From Aliiglaciecola sp. M165 (GTDB taxonomy: Bacteria; Pseudomonadota; Gammaproteobacteria; Enterobacterales; Alteromonadaceae), in NCBI RefSeq assembly GCF_007197995.1, contig NZ_VKKH01000004.1, positions 434,001 to 498,000 on the forward strand: a stretch of DNA of 64,000 nt, written 5' to 3'. Below are positions 9,677 through 18,681 of the stretch, piece after piece. Numbering within the stretch: the first letter of the stretch is position 1; every line of letters starts with the position of its first letter. The translations under genes and the position numbers were made by a program. The notes beneath the pieces are model-generated. The model was not told the DNA's origin, made no database searches, and saw only the letters and a program-made list of their open reading frames with translations.

Positions 9677-10048
9677 TTAAGTCGCCTTCTTGACGTCAAC
9701 CAGTTTAGATGAATTGATAGTGTGACAAACCAATTCTAGGTTTGCACCGTTTACGAAAGGATTAATTTCTCGCTGCACACAATATTTGTTGTGGAAATGT
9801 TCTAAATTGGCTGAACTTTCAGTAACTTGATTTAAGTAGTCTTTTTGGAAGTCTCGCATATGCCCGGTGTGCGGAGCCAACGAATAACGTAAATCGTCTA
9901 ATTGAGTTTGTTCCAGTCGCAGGGTAATTTCACTCATAAACGATGTGAGAGATTGTTGGACGTCTGACAACAAATATTGTACGAATGATGAACGTAAAAC
10001 GGTCACCAACACTACAATTTCAGCCAGTACGATCAGATATCTAAACAT
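9677..10048 (-). CDS. Small membrane-anchored protein of unknown function
   Basis: A 123-residue protein not recognised. The N-terminus (MFRYLIVLAEIVVLVTVLR) is a single membrane anchor or uncleaved signal, and the rest is hydrophilic and mostly helical, with two cysteines far apart (CVQRE and LVCHT). The ATG at 10048 is chosen because the frame upstream (to 10141) encodes a sequence with no signal character and would bury the anchor. It is convergent with the kinase gene. Coding status is likely but not certain. Confidence 0.5.
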   Translation of the reverse strand: MFRYLIVLAEIVVLVTVLRSSFVQYLLSDVQQSLTSFMSEITLRLEQTQLDDLRYSLAPHTGHMRDFQKDYLNQVTESSANLEHFHNKYCVQREINPFVNGANLELVCHTINSSKLVDVKKAT

Positions 10049-10380
10049 TGCTTTACTACAATCTCTTTGAAACGGGTTTAAAATATATACTGATGTTAAA
10101 TCACCACGCGCGAACTGCAAAGCGGTAACTATTATGCGCAAACATACTTAAGTTTGTGGCGTTATACATATTTGACCAGACTAAACCACATGTTTTCAGC
10201 GGCCCCTAGGCGACAATGTTAATAAATTCAATTGGTTTTGTATTTTACTCTTTACTGCTATAGGTATACTGACCAATAACCAAAACGGCAGGATCCTGGG
10301 ATAGTGAATTCATGAAAGTGGCATTTGTTTGCAACATCACCTAAACCTTGTACAAACGCTTTTATGAATGTTGAACATCA

Positions 10381-10394
10381 TTGATCCAGATTAA
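10381..10394 (+). promoter_or_regulatory. Candidate FNR-type site upstream of ccoG
   Basis: TTGATCCAGATTAA matches the FNR/Anr consensus TTGAT-N4-ATCAA except at one position in the right half. It lies 103 bases before the ccoG start, in a 448-base intergenic stretch with no other gene. CcoG serves cbb3-type oxidase assembly and is typically induced at low oxygen by FNR, so the position makes sense. The rest of the stretch (10049-10496) shows nothing else that I can support. Confidence 0.45.
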
Positions 10395-10496
10395 CAACTA
10401 ATCTCGACTCCATGTCATAATAGCCGCCTCTTTGTGTTATAAAGAATTTACCCAAGGCTTTTGGGGCAAATGTTTTCCATTTTGAAGGATTTTTGA

Positions 10497-11936
10497 ATGA
10501 GTGAGCGCATTCCTGTTAAAACGATTTCTCCTGTCAAAGTTCACAAACCATCTCCCTCTAAAAATGACAATGGCTACCAGCCAAGAAGCAGAATTTATGT
10601 ACGTGCTGTTGAAGGAACGTTAGAAACCTTTCGTCGCTTTTTTGGATTAATATTCCTAGGAATTTTTGCCATATTGCCGTGGTTGCAATTTAATGGAAAC
10701 CAAGCGATTTTGTTCGACATTGGCGCTCAGAGATTCAATATTTTTGGGTTGACGTTATGGCCACAAGATCTGACGTTATTGGCCTGGCTACTGATTGTTG
10801 CAGCATTTGCACTATTTTTTATTACCACCTTTGCAGGAAGAGTGTGGTGTGGATTTATGTGTCCTCAAACGACCTGGACGTTTATTTTTATTTGGTTTGA
10901 AGAAAAAATCGAAGGAGCCAGAAACAAACGTATCAAGCTCGACCAACGTAAAATGGATTTCGATAAATTCTGGCGCAAAACGTTAAAACACTTTTCCTGG
11001 GTGATGGTAGCACTGCTAACTTCTCTTACCTTTGTTGGGTACTTCACACCTATTGATATGTTATTTATAGACTTTTTTACGTTTGGAGCCAGTTTTTGGG
11101 CGACCCTGTCAGTCGTATTTTTTACTTTTTGCACCTATGGTAATGCCGGTTGGATGCGCGAAATCATGTGTACTCACATATGTCCTTATGCGAGGTTTCA
11201 ATCTGCGATGTTTGATAAAGACACATTCACTGTCGCTTACGACAGCAGCAGAGGTGAGAAACGTGGGCCCCGTTCACGAAAAACAAGCAGAGAACAAAAC
11301 CTAGAAAAAGGCTTAGGTGACTGCATTGACTGTAACCTCTGTGTTCAGGTTTGTCCCACAGGCATTGATATCCGTAACGGCTTGCAATATGAGTGTATCA
11401 ATTGCGGAGCCTGTGTTGATGCTTGTAATGGTGTCATGGACAAAATGAATTATCCAAAAGGATTGATCAGTTTCACTTCTGAACATGAATTAGCGGGAGG
11501 TAAAACGCACATTATTCGACCAAAACTGGTAGGTTATGCTGTCGTTCTGCTGGTAATGGTTTCACTACTAGTATTTGAAATCGCCACGCGGATCCCATTA
11601 GAAGTAGATATAATTCGCGACCGCAATTCATTATATAGAGAAACCAACGACGGCTTAGTGGAAAATGTCTTTACCTTAAAAGTGCTAAATAAATCACAAA
11701 CCCCCAGAACTTACCAGATCATCGTGGAAGGGTTAGATGGACACAGATTTATAGGTGAAACACAAGTTTATGTGCAAGGCGGTGAAGTATTGAGTCATCC
11801 GTTGAGCTTAGCCATTGACCCTTATGCATTGGAAGAGACCGTGACAGAGTTTTATTTTAACGTACAGACGCTAGATATGCCTGAAGGTGAGGATATTATT
11901 GAGGTACGTGAACCCAGTAAGTTTATTTATCGATGA
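10497..11936 (+). CDS. ccoG: Cytochrome c oxidase accessory protein CcoG
   Basis: A 479-residue membrane iron-sulfur protein of the CcoG (FixG/RdxA) family, which helps copper delivery to cbb3-type cytochrome oxidases. Transmembrane segments lie near residues 45-65, 88-110, 160-185, 195-215 and 343-363. The conserved loop GFMCPQTTWTFIFIWFEEKI follows TM2. Two ferredoxin motifs are complete: CIDCNLCVQVCP and CINCGACVDAC. The C-terminal part, after the last membrane segment, is an Ig-like periplasmic domain. Its stop codon overlaps the srkA start by 4 bases. No cco structural genes are in this window, so this copy is detached from the oxidase operon. Confidence 0.94.
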   Translation: MSERIPVKTISPVKVHKPSPSKNDNGYQPRSRIYVRAVEGTLETFRRFFGLIFLGIFAILPWLQFNGNQAILFDIGAQRFNIFGLTLWPQDLTLLAWLLIVAAFALFFITTFAGRVWCGFMCPQTTWTFIFIWFEEKIEGARNKRIKLDQRKMDFDKFWRKTLKHFSWVMVALLTSLTFVGYFTPIDMLFIDFFTFGASFWATLSVVFFTFCTYGNAGWMREIMCTHICPYARFQSAMFDKDTFTVAYDSSRGEKRGPRSRKTSREQNLEKGLGDCIDCNLCVQVCPTGIDIRNGLQYECINCGACVDACNGVMDKMNYPKGLISFTSEHELAGGKTHIIRPKLVGYAVVLLVMVSLLVFEIATRIPLEVDIIRDRNSLYRETNDGLVENVFTLKVLNKSQTPRTYQIIVEGLDGHRFIGETQVYVQGGEVLSHPLSLAIDPYALEETVTEFYFNVQTLDMPEGEDIIEVREPSKFIYR

Positions 11937-12916
11937 GCAATATCATCACAACGACATTCGATTTTGCGCATCTTGGGCCAGATTTAATCCTCGATGCAAT
12001 TGAGTCAAAAGGCCTGGTTGTAGAATCAGGGCTACTAGCACTAAATAGTTACGAAAACCGTGTTTATCAATTCTTATGCGATGACAGAAAACGCTATGTT
12101 GCGAAGTTTTATCGTCCGCAAAGGTGGCAGAAATCGCAAATCCAAGAAGAGCATGATTTTGCACTGGAGCTTCAAGAGCATGAGATCCCCGTAGTTGCGC
12201 CATTGAAATTGGGCGGCGAAACGCTGCACGACTTTAACGGATTCTATTTCGCATTGTTCCCTTCTGTAGGTGGCAGAGAGTTTGAGGTCGACAATCTCGA
12301 TCAATTGGAGTGGATGGGACGTTTTATCGGTCGTATTCACAGAGTTTCCAGTCAAAAATCGTTTTCTCACCGACCTACCCTTGGTGTGCAAGAGCACCTC
12401 ATTGATGCCAGCCAGACGCTTCGAAAAACAGAACTCATCCCTCAAAGTTTACACACATCCTTTTTCGCGATTCTGGATTTGGTTGTCGAAGCTTGTATGC
12501 AAAGGTATGAGTCAAATAACGTTATTCGACTTCATGGCGACTGCCACCCTGGTAATATCTTGTGGCGCGATGGACCGACCTTCGTTGACCTCGATGACTG
12601 TAGAATGGGGCCAGCAATTCAGGACCTATGGATGATGCTGTCAGGTGACCGCCATCAACAGCGCATTCAGCTCGACACACTAGTTGAGGCGTATGAAGAA
12701 TTCAGTGACTTTGATTCAACACAACTTCAGTTGATTGAACCACTGCGCGGTATGCGTATGGTCCACTACATGGCTTGGCTGTCTAAACGATGGCAAGACC
12801 CAGCTTTTCCGCTAGCTTTTCCATGGTTTGCAGACAATAAATATTGGGAAGGACAGATTCTTGCGTTAAAAGAGCAATTGTCCGCATTAAACGAACCAAG
12901 TTTGACCCTTTTTTAA
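11933..12916 (+). CDS. srkA: Stress response Ser/Thr kinase SrkA (YihE/RdoA family)
   Basis: A 327-residue aminoglycoside-phosphotransferase-fold kinase. The N-lobe has NSYENRVYQFLCDDRKRYVAKFYRP with the ATP-binding Lys; the catalytic loop is LHGDCHPGNILW and the metal-binding Asp is in FVDLDDCRMGP, both closely matching SrkA. Length equals the E. coli protein (328). SrkA protects against programmed death under oxidative and antibiotic stress; in E. coli it sits next to dsbA. Here it is translationally coupled to ccoG through an ATGA overlap. Confidence 0.9.
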   Translation: MSNIITTTFDFAHLGPDLILDAIESKGLVVESGLLALNSYENRVYQFLCDDRKRYVAKFYRPQRWQKSQIQEEHDFALELQEHEIPVVAPLKLGGETLHDFNGFYFALFPSVGGREFEVDNLDQLEWMGRFIGRIHRVSSQKSFSHRPTLGVQEHLIDASQTLRKTELIPQSLHTSFFAILDLVVEACMQRYESNNVIRLHGDCHPGNILWRDGPTFVDLDDCRMGPAIQDLWMMLSGDRHQQRIQLDTLVEAYEEFSDFDSTQLQLIEPLRGMRMVHYMAWLSKRWQDPAFPLAFPWFADNKYWEGQILALKEQLSALNEPSLTLF

Positions 12917-12972
12917 TTCCATTATCGACAAATTTATATCCTTTTTAGACTCGTTAGCTATAATAGCGGCTC

Positions 12973-13195
12973 GAAGGTGCTGCGCTGCTCATGAGTAGTA
13001 AAGTTAAACGGGAAGTCAGTGCGCTGGAGCATAAAATCCAGCAAAGCTGACGCTGCCCCCGCAACGGTAAATAAGTCAACAATTAACTGCTCACCACTGT
13101 TCAAAAATTACTGAATGGGAAGGTGTTAATTGGTCTATGCAATCTGAAGTCATTCTCGGATTTAATCGACACTTATAAGCCCGGATACCGGCCTT
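12973..13195 (+). promoter_or_regulatory. Cobalamin riboswitch controlling btuB
   Basis: The conserved elements are in order: the start of the aptamer around GAAGGTGCTG, then GGGAAGTCAGTGCG, the B12-box AAGCTGACGCTGCCCCCGCA (13034-13053) followed by ACGGTAA, and the closing CCGGATACCGGCC at 13181-13193. Downstream, two small hairpins (CGCAC/GTGCG at 13206-13221 and GTGCTC/GAGCAC at 13232-13248) lie before the start codon and are candidates for the expression platform. No T-run follows the second, so control is probably at translation. High adenosylcobalamin should repress the receptor gene. Confidence 0.95.
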
Positions 13196-13265
13196 GGAAC
13201 TCGAACGCACCCATGTGTGCGAAATAATTACGTGCTCGGGTGGAGCACTTAACAAGGTCAACTAA

Positions 13266-15137
13266 ATGAAAAAAAATACATTATCTTTAGCGGTAAATGC
13301 CTGTTTATTGCTGTCTATTCCAACGATTGGTGCATCTGCACAAAGCTACGCGCAAACTGATGAATCTTCCATCGAAAAAGTGACAGTCGTATCTAGCCGT
13401 ATTGCCCAACCGGCTAATCAACTGGCAACAAGTGTTTCTGTCATTGACGAAGAGATGCTCAAATCTAGGGTTTCTCTCAATATTACCGATATTCTCCGAT
13501 CTTCGACCTCTGTCGGTGTATCCAATGCCGGAGGTTTGGGAAAAACCACGGTATTACGGATCCGAGGTGAAGAGGGATTCAGAACCAAACTTTATATTGA
13601 TGGGGTAGAGTTAAGCGACCCATCATCGCCGCAAGTCTCGCCAATTTTTGATGATATTCTCACAGGTCATCTCTCGCGGATCGAAATTTTGCGTGGTGCG
13701 CAGGGGTTAGCCTATGGTGCCGATGCGGGGGGTGTTATCAGTATGTTCACTAAAACCCCTTCTGAAGGTTTAAGCACTAACCTTAGTTTTGGTGCGTCAC
13801 GTTATAACACCCAAGAGTTTGCAGCGAGTCTATCTGCCGGTAGTGAACACGGCAGTATTTTGGTCGCCACATCTTCACTATCGAGTGACGGTTTCAATGC
13901 GCAGACTTCAGATACCTCAGGTGAGGAAGATGGTTATGACAATCAAAGTCTTTACCTCAAAGCCCTCTATCGCCTAAATGACCGTATTGACGTCTCACTG
14001 GTTGTCAGACAAGTGGATGCAGATAATCACTACGACGGTTGTTTCGACAACATCACTTTTGCACAAATCAATACCTGTACAACAGATTCTGATCAACAAA
14101 CAATCCGAACTGCTATTAATTATGCCGCCGACTCCGGTAGTCACCAGCTTGCATTCAATCGCACAGACGTTGAAAGGCGTTTTATCAACGACGGTGTTTT
14201 CAGTTTCGAAAACAAAGGACAAGTGAATAAGTTTGAATATCTTGGCAACACGCGTTTGTTGGATCACAACTTGGTTTATGGTGCTGAGATGCTTGAAGAA
14301 GAAATTGTCGGACAAGATTTATCCAGAAAACAAAATAGCGTTTTTATTGAATGGTTGGGTGAATTTGACGACACACTGTTTTTAAATGTTGGCGCTAGGC
14401 AAGATGATAATGACACTTTTGGCAATCATACTAGTTTACGGGCTGGCGCTGCCAAACTTGTTGAATTCGGTAACGCGACACTTAAGATTAAAAGTAGTAT
14501 TGGCACCGGTTTTCGAGCACCAAGTCTATTTGAACAAAATTATAATGATGGCCCCTTCGCGTTCGGTGAAGCCGCAGGCTTGCAGTTAGTCGAAGAAAAT
14601 AGCGAAGGACTCGACATTGGATTTGAACTCTATAACATTCGAGGCACTAAACTGGAAGTTGTGTGGTTTGAACAATCCATTGAAAACGAAATCATATTCG
14701 ACAATGCGGGATTCCAAGGATATCTGCAATCTACCGGCACTAGCCGATCCAAAGGAGTAGAATTCAATATAGAGCATACATTTGCCAACTCACTGACGTT
14801 TTGGGCCAACTATACATACAATGATGCACAAGATGGTACGGGGAACAAACGCCTGAGACGTCCCAAAAACAAGGCAAACTTTGGTGTGTTGCGCACATTT
14901 TTGGATGATGATCTCAATATTGAACTCACACACCGTATCGTTAACGGAGCAGTAGATATTGGCGGAGAAGAATTGGACGATTACACAATCACAGATTTTT
15001 CGATGCGTTATCAAGCCTCGGATCTGTTCTCTGTTAAGTTGGGATTGACCAATTTATTTGACCGCAAATACCAAGAAGTCCGTGGTTTCAACACCGCTGG
15101 CAGATCACTTTACATCTCTACAGACTTTTCGTTTTAG
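13266..15137 (+). CDS. btuB: TonB-dependent vitamin B12 receptor BtuB
   Basis: A 623-residue outer membrane receptor. A signal peptide ends near residue 26; a TonB box-like IEKVTVVSS follows; the plug domain contains LRIRGEEGFRTKLYIDGVEL and RIEILRGAQGLAYGADAGGVI; the rest is a 22-strand barrel ending in a terminal Phe (LYISTDFSF). Length and the riboswitch directly upstream identify it as BtuB, which imports cobalamin across the outer membrane with TonB energy. AAGG at 13254-13257 serves as the ribosome-binding site. The periplasmic and ABC components (BtuF, BtuCD) are not in the window. Confidence 0.92.
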   Translation: MKKNTLSLAVNACLLLSIPTIGASAQSYAQTDESSIEKVTVVSSRIAQPANQLATSVSVIDEEMLKSRVSLNITDILRSSTSVGVSNAGGLGKTTVLRIRGEEGFRTKLYIDGVELSDPSSPQVSPIFDDILTGHLSRIEILRGAQGLAYGADAGGVISMFTKTPSEGLSTNLSFGASRYNTQEFAASLSAGSEHGSILVATSSLSSDGFNAQTSDTSGEEDGYDNQSLYLKALYRLNDRIDVSLVVRQVDADNHYDGCFDNITFAQINTCTTDSDQQTIRTAINYAADSGSHQLAFNRTDVERRFINDGVFSFENKGQVNKFEYLGNTRLLDHNLVYGAEMLEEEIVGQDLSRKQNSVFIEWLGEFDDTLFLNVGARQDDNDTFGNHTSLRAGAAKLVEFGNATLKIKSSIGTGFRAPSLFEQNYNDGPFAFGEAAGLQLVEENSEGLDIGFELYNIRGTKLEVVWFEQSIENEIIFDNAGFQGYLQSTGTSRSKGVEFNIEHTFANSLTFWANYTYNDAQDGTGNKRLRRPKNKANFGVLRTFLDDDLNIELTHRIVNGAVDIGGEELDDYTITDFSMRYQASDLFSVKLGLTNLFDRKYQEVRGFNTAGRSLYISTDFSF

Positions 15138-15157
15138 AAAGGTTTACTTAGCTTTAC

Positions 15158-15192
15158 TCGGCGTCGCTCCTGGGGCGCCGACACGTTTTTTT
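15158..15192 (+). terminator. Rho-independent terminator after btuB
   Basis: TCGGCG (15158-15163) pairs with CGCCGA (15176-15181), and the loop contains GC-rich extensions; a run of seven T follows at 15186-15192. Confidence 0.8.
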
Positions 15193-15559
15193 ACCGAAAA
15201 TCTGGCACTTATAACCTTTTTTGTCTACTTTTAGTTTGAAAACAATACATGCTTTGGGACCTTTAGATGAGTTATCAACGCTTCTTAGGACAGATGTTAT
15301 TAATTAATATCTCTCAACACTTGGTGAATTCATTCAGCTATTTTTATCAATCAATATTCCCACCTCTTCCTTACTTTCATTCACAACTAAATATACCAAA
15401 GTCTAAATGCCGTATATTTTTATATACCTTTGCAATATTACACATACCTCATCACGCAAGAACCGGATAGAAAAAGTTAAACAATATCTGTATCTTACGC
15501 GCCGGATCAATTGACTGTTTATTTTTTAAGCTACATTTGAACACATAAAGAGAGGACAC
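15193..15559. other. Intergenic region between btuB and the PstS-like gene
   Basis: AT-rich stretch with no convincing gene. A 67-codon open frame at 15267-15470 lacks a ribosome-binding site and any protein-like composition. The promoter of the PstS-like gene should be here; I found no Pho box. Confidence 0.4.
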
Positions 15560-15982
15560 ATGTTGAAGAATTTTATACGTAATACTGTTTTGGCAACCAG
15601 CCTGACAGTAATCACTGCAAGCGCCTTTGCAGATGTAGTGGTGGTCGTTCACCCAAGCAACTCGAGCGAATTGAGTGCTAAACAAGTACAACGCATTTTT
15701 TTAGGTAAAGAGAAGAAGTTTTCCAATGGAACGGCTGTAAACCCAATTAATCAGACTAGCAATGCTGCACGAAACGACTTCGATTCCAATGTGTTAGGTC
15801 GCAGTTCAACGCAGGTAGCCGCTTATTGGTCAAAACTGGTATTTACGGGTAAAGGGATCCCTCCCAAAGAAGTAAATGGTGATGCGGAAGTCGTCGCAGC
15901 TGTCGCTGCTGACCCTTCAGCGATCGGCTATGTAGACAGTGCCGCTGTAACAGGCGATGTCAAAGCCATTCCACTTAACTAA
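15560..15982 (+). CDS. Short PstS-like periplasmic substrate-binding protein
   Basis: A 140-residue exported protein (signal peptide to about residue 24, ASAFA-D). The mature part resembles the first lobe of PstS-type phosphate-binding proteins, with DVVVVVHPSNSSELSAKQVQRIFLGK, then INQTSNAARNDFDSNVLGRS and DPSAIGYVDSAAV. It is about half the length of true PstS (around 320 residues), so it cannot form the usual two-lobe cleft. Such short forms are common in Alteromonadales. It is followed 17 bases later by a porin gene, suggesting a periplasm-outer membrane partnership. No ABC transporter genes are nearby. Its ligand is unproven. Confidence 0.8.
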   Translation: MLKNFIRNTVLATSLTVITASAFADVVVVVHPSNSSELSAKQVQRIFLGKEKKFSNGTAVNPINQTSNAARNDFDSNVLGRSSTQVAAYWSKLVFTGKGIPPKEVNGDAEVVAAVAADPSAIGYVDSAAVTGDVKAIPLN

Positions 15983-15999
15983 TTTTGGGAGACCTAATC

Positions 16000-17124
16000 A
16001 TGAAAAAGACTTTACCAATTATTGCGCTAACTTGCGCTACCTCGTTTTCCGCTAGCGCTGAAGTACGTATTAATGGCTTTGCCAACTTTATTGGTGGTAT
16101 CACCAGTAGTGACGATGCTGTTTATGGCTATGACGACAGAGTTTCTTTTAGCGATGAAAGCCTGTTTGCGATTCAAATTAGTGGCGATGTCAACGACAAA
16201 GTCACGGCTACCGGTCAAATTCTAGCCCGTGGCGAAAATGATTACGAAGCCGATTTCGAGTGGGCTTATTTAACGTTCCAAGCGACTGATGAATTGGCCA
16301 TCTCTGCTGGGCGCATAAGAATGCCTTTATTCCGCTATTCAGCGTCCTCGGATGTGGGCTATTCATACCATTGGGTTACGGCTCCCCGTTCTGTTTACGA
16401 TGTCGGCTTCAATAATATCGATGGCTTAAAGCTGGATTACAGCAACTATGCTGGAGATTGGGAATACAACCTACAAGCGGTATTTGGTACTTTTAGTTCA
16501 GACCTAGGCGGTGGCCGAAATATAGGTGACAATGTTTACTTGTTCTCTGCTGAATTTACTAAAGACTGGTTCAAAGTTCGTGGCGTGTATGGTGCGGATA
16601 AAGCAACCTTTACCCGTGACGATATCGATGGAACCATTGCCTCGCTGGCTAACGCAGGATTAACACAACTCGCTGATAGCTTGGCGGCTGACGATGATAC
16701 CGGTGAATTTGTCGGTTTTGGCGTGGAGTTAGACAATTTTGAGTACTTTGCGAGTGCTGAATACACTGTCACCAGTATTGAAGATTCATTTGTACCTGAA
16801 GCAACCGCATTCTATGTAACTGCAGGTATGCGTGTAGGGAAATTTACACCGTCAATCACCTACGAGAAGTTTGAAGAAGACGATAAAATCAAATTTTTGG
16901 ATCAGGTCGCAGCTCTTCCAGCAGAAGCACAACCTACTGCAGCAGCCGTTACTACTGGTTTGCAGCAAGCGGTCATGAATGAATACAGTCTAGTTACTTT
17001 GGGACTGCGTTATGACTACGATACCAATATTGCACTCAAAGCAGATATCAGTAAATACGATGATGATCTTAACGACGCAGCTGATGCAACGCTAGTTCGT
17101 TTTGCGGTTAACTACGTTTTTTAA
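16000..17124 (+). CDS. Outer membrane porin
   Basis: A 374-residue porin with a signal peptide cleaved near residue 20 (SFSASA-E) and typical barrel strands; the mature N-terminus VRINGFANFIGGI, an internal FEWAYLTFQATDELAISAGRI and the C-terminal VRFAVNYVF with terminal Phe fit trimeric general or anion-selective porins. The ATG at 16000 has GGGAGA 8 bases upstream; a TTG at 15985 lies inside that site and is rejected. It shares a transcript with the PstS-like gene and ends at a strong terminator. Confidence 0.85.
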   Translation: MKKTLPIIALTCATSFSASAEVRINGFANFIGGITSSDDAVYGYDDRVSFSDESLFAIQISGDVNDKVTATGQILARGENDYEADFEWAYLTFQATDELAISAGRIRMPLFRYSASSDVGYSYHWVTAPRSVYDVGFNNIDGLKLDYSNYAGDWEYNLQAVFGTFSSDLGGGRNIGDNVYLFSAEFTKDWFKVRGVYGADKATFTRDDIDGTIASLANAGLTQLADSLAADDDTGEFVGFGVELDNFEYFASAEYTVTSIEDSFVPEATAFYVTAGMRVGKFTPSITYEKFEEDDKIKFLDQVAALPAEAQPTAAAVTTGLQQAVMNEYSLVTLGLRYDYDTNIALKADISKYDDDLNDAADATLVRFAVNYVF

Positions 17125-17148
17125 ACTAAATTGAACCTTGTGAAGTAA

Positions 17149-17174
17149 AAACCGTCTGTTTAAGACGGTTTTTT
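17149..17174 (+). terminator. Rho-independent terminator after the porin gene
   Basis: AAACCGTC and GACGGTTT form an 8-bp stem (17149-17156 with 17164-17171) with a 7-base loop and seven T. Confidence 0.9.
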
Positions 17175-17287
17175 TATGGGTGTTCGATTTTCATCTTCAG
17201 TTTAGATTCATCTAACTGATTTACTATACCTATTAAAATGTTAGCTGTGATAACCTTGGCAAAATTTTTAACTGGAATGATTGTGTA

Positions 17288-17917
17288 ATGAAAAAGATTT
17301 ACGTTTTTTTTGCGATGATTTTAACGTTCTCATTGCAAGCGTGCGCCCAAGAGCAAGAAAAATGGGTAGAAGACACGCACTATAAAGTGATAAGTGATCA
17401 GGCAACAGAAAAGCCTGTGGTCACTGAATATTTTTCCTTTTGGTGCCCACATTGTTATAACTTTGAGCCAATTGTTGCACAAATCAAAGCAAAATTAGAT
17501 GAAGGAACCGAATTCAAGAAAGTCCATGTTAATTTTATGCGCTTTACCGGACCTGAAGTCCAAGATGCAGCCACCAAGGCGATGTTAGTCGGCCGAACTA
17601 TGGGTAAAGAAGTTGAGATGAATCAAGCCATTTTCAATTATATCCATGTTCAGCGCCAACCCATTACTGGTTTAACAGAATTACAAAGTATTTTTCTTGC
17701 TAACGGTGTCACAAATGAAGAATTCAATAAAATGGCATCAAGCTTTGGTGTAAATAGCCAGCTCAAGCAAAACAATAAATCATTGGCTGATTACCGAGAG
17801 CATCTAAGCGGTGTACCTAACTTTATCGTAAATGGTAAGTACCAAGCTACATTCACCCGTGATATGACCATGGATGATATCGTTGAACTTATCGTTTGGC
17901 TTTCGAAACAACCCTAA
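17288..17917 (+). CDS. DsbA-family thiol-disulfide oxidoreductase, predicted lipoprotein
   Basis: A 209-residue DsbA-like protein. The active site is CPHC (Cys53-Cys56) in YFSFWCPHCYNFE and the cis-Pro loop is GVPNFIVNGKY, followed by a typical helical C-terminus. Unusually, the signal peptide ends in a lipobox (FSLQAC, Cys19), so it is probably membrane-anchored, whereas DsbA is normally soluble. It introduces disulfides into exported proteins if reoxidised by DsbB. A second dsbA-like gene follows 17 bases later, and the two share overall layout and the NFMR/NFMG and FIVN blocks, which indicates tandem duplication. Confidence 0.88.
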   Translation: MKKIYVFFAMILTFSLQACAQEQEKWVEDTHYKVISDQATEKPVVTEYFSFWCPHCYNFEPIVAQIKAKLDEGTEFKKVHVNFMRFTGPEVQDAATKAMLVGRTMGKEVEMNQAIFNYIHVQRQPITGLTELQSIFLANGVTNEEFNKMASSFGVNSQLKQNNKSLADYREHLSGVPNFIVNGKYQATFTRDMTMDDIVELIVWLSKQP

Positions 17918-17934
17918 TTAGTATCAAAGGAAAT

Positions 17935-18567
17935 ATGTGTTTTATGATTATTAAATCCACCCAAAGACTATTAATTGCCCTATTTGTCGTTTTCCCGTTT
18001 TTCGCTTTAGCTCAACAAGGAAATTGGCAAGAGGGCGAGCACTACACCGTTATCAAAGATGCTGCGAGCAGTGACAAGCGGATTAGAGAAGTGTTTTCTT
18101 ATTGGTGCCCTGCCTGTAACAGTTTTGAGTCTATTGTAAAAGAACTTAAAACCAAACTGCCAGCAGATGTCACCTTTGTAAAAGCTCATGTTAATTTTAT
18201 GGGTTCAGCATCAGAAGATGCACAGAACGATGCAACCAAGGCAATGTTGGCCGCTAAGGCAATTAAGCAAGATGCTCTATTCAATGAAGCGCTTTTCAAC
18301 GCTATCCACAGTGAGCGCAAAAACATCGCATCGTTGGATGATATGGTGAAGGTATTTACTGCTGCAGGTGGCGACGGTGAAAAATTAAAAAAAATGGCAG
18401 GAAGTTTTGGGATCCGCAGCCAAGTGAGCAAAAATAACAAACTCACACAAGGCGTAAGCAGAGTACCGACTTTTATTGTCAACGATAAATATCAGGCCAT
18501 CTATACTCGAGACACGACACCTGATCAATTTATTGATCTTCTTCTTTGGTTAACTAAACAGAAATAA
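17935..18567 (+). CDS. DsbA-family thiol-disulfide oxidoreductase (second tandem copy)
   Basis: A 210-residue soluble periplasmic DsbA-like protein with signal peptide ending FFALA-Q and the active site CPAC (Cys58-Cys61) in SYWCPACNSFES; the cis-Pro loop is RVPTFIVNDKY. The dipeptide between the cysteines differs from the upstream copy (Pro-Ala against Pro-His), which usually changes redox potential. The start is uncertain: ATG at 17935 (AAAGGA just upstream, tight spacing) or ATG at 17944. Probably co-transcribed with the first copy. Confidence 0.88.
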   Translation: MCFMIIKSTQRLLIALFVVFPFFALAQQGNWQEGEHYTVIKDAASSDKRIREVFSYWCPACNSFESIVKELKTKLPADVTFVKAHVNFMGSASEDAQNDATKAMLAAKAIKQDALFNEALFNAIHSERKNIASLDDMVKVFTAAGGDGEKLKKMAGSFGIRSQVSKNNKLTQGVSRVPTFIVNDKYQAIYTRDTTPDQFIDLLLWLTKQK

Positions 18568-18583
18568 CCTCAAGTTTGATAGT

Positions 18584-18613
18584 AACCCGATAGCATTGCC
18601 TATCGGGTTTTTT
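18584..18613 (+). terminator. Rho-independent terminator after the dsbA-like pair
   Basis: AACCCGATA (18585-18593) pairs with TATCGGGTT (18601-18609), with a 7-base loop and a T-rich tail. Confidence 0.9.
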
Positions 18614-18681
18614 CTTTGTGGGATGTTTAGATCTTTATCTAGCCCTTGCGCCCTAAACTCGTAATTTTTGTAACGCCCCAA

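Noticed and set aside
15267-15470. 67-codon plus-strand frame between btuB and the PstS-like gene
   Set aside because: AT-rich, no ribosome-binding site, composition unlike neighbouring proteins.
15471-15559. Pho box upstream of the PstS-like gene
   Set aside because: No pair of CTGTCAT-like direct repeats with the correct spacing was found.
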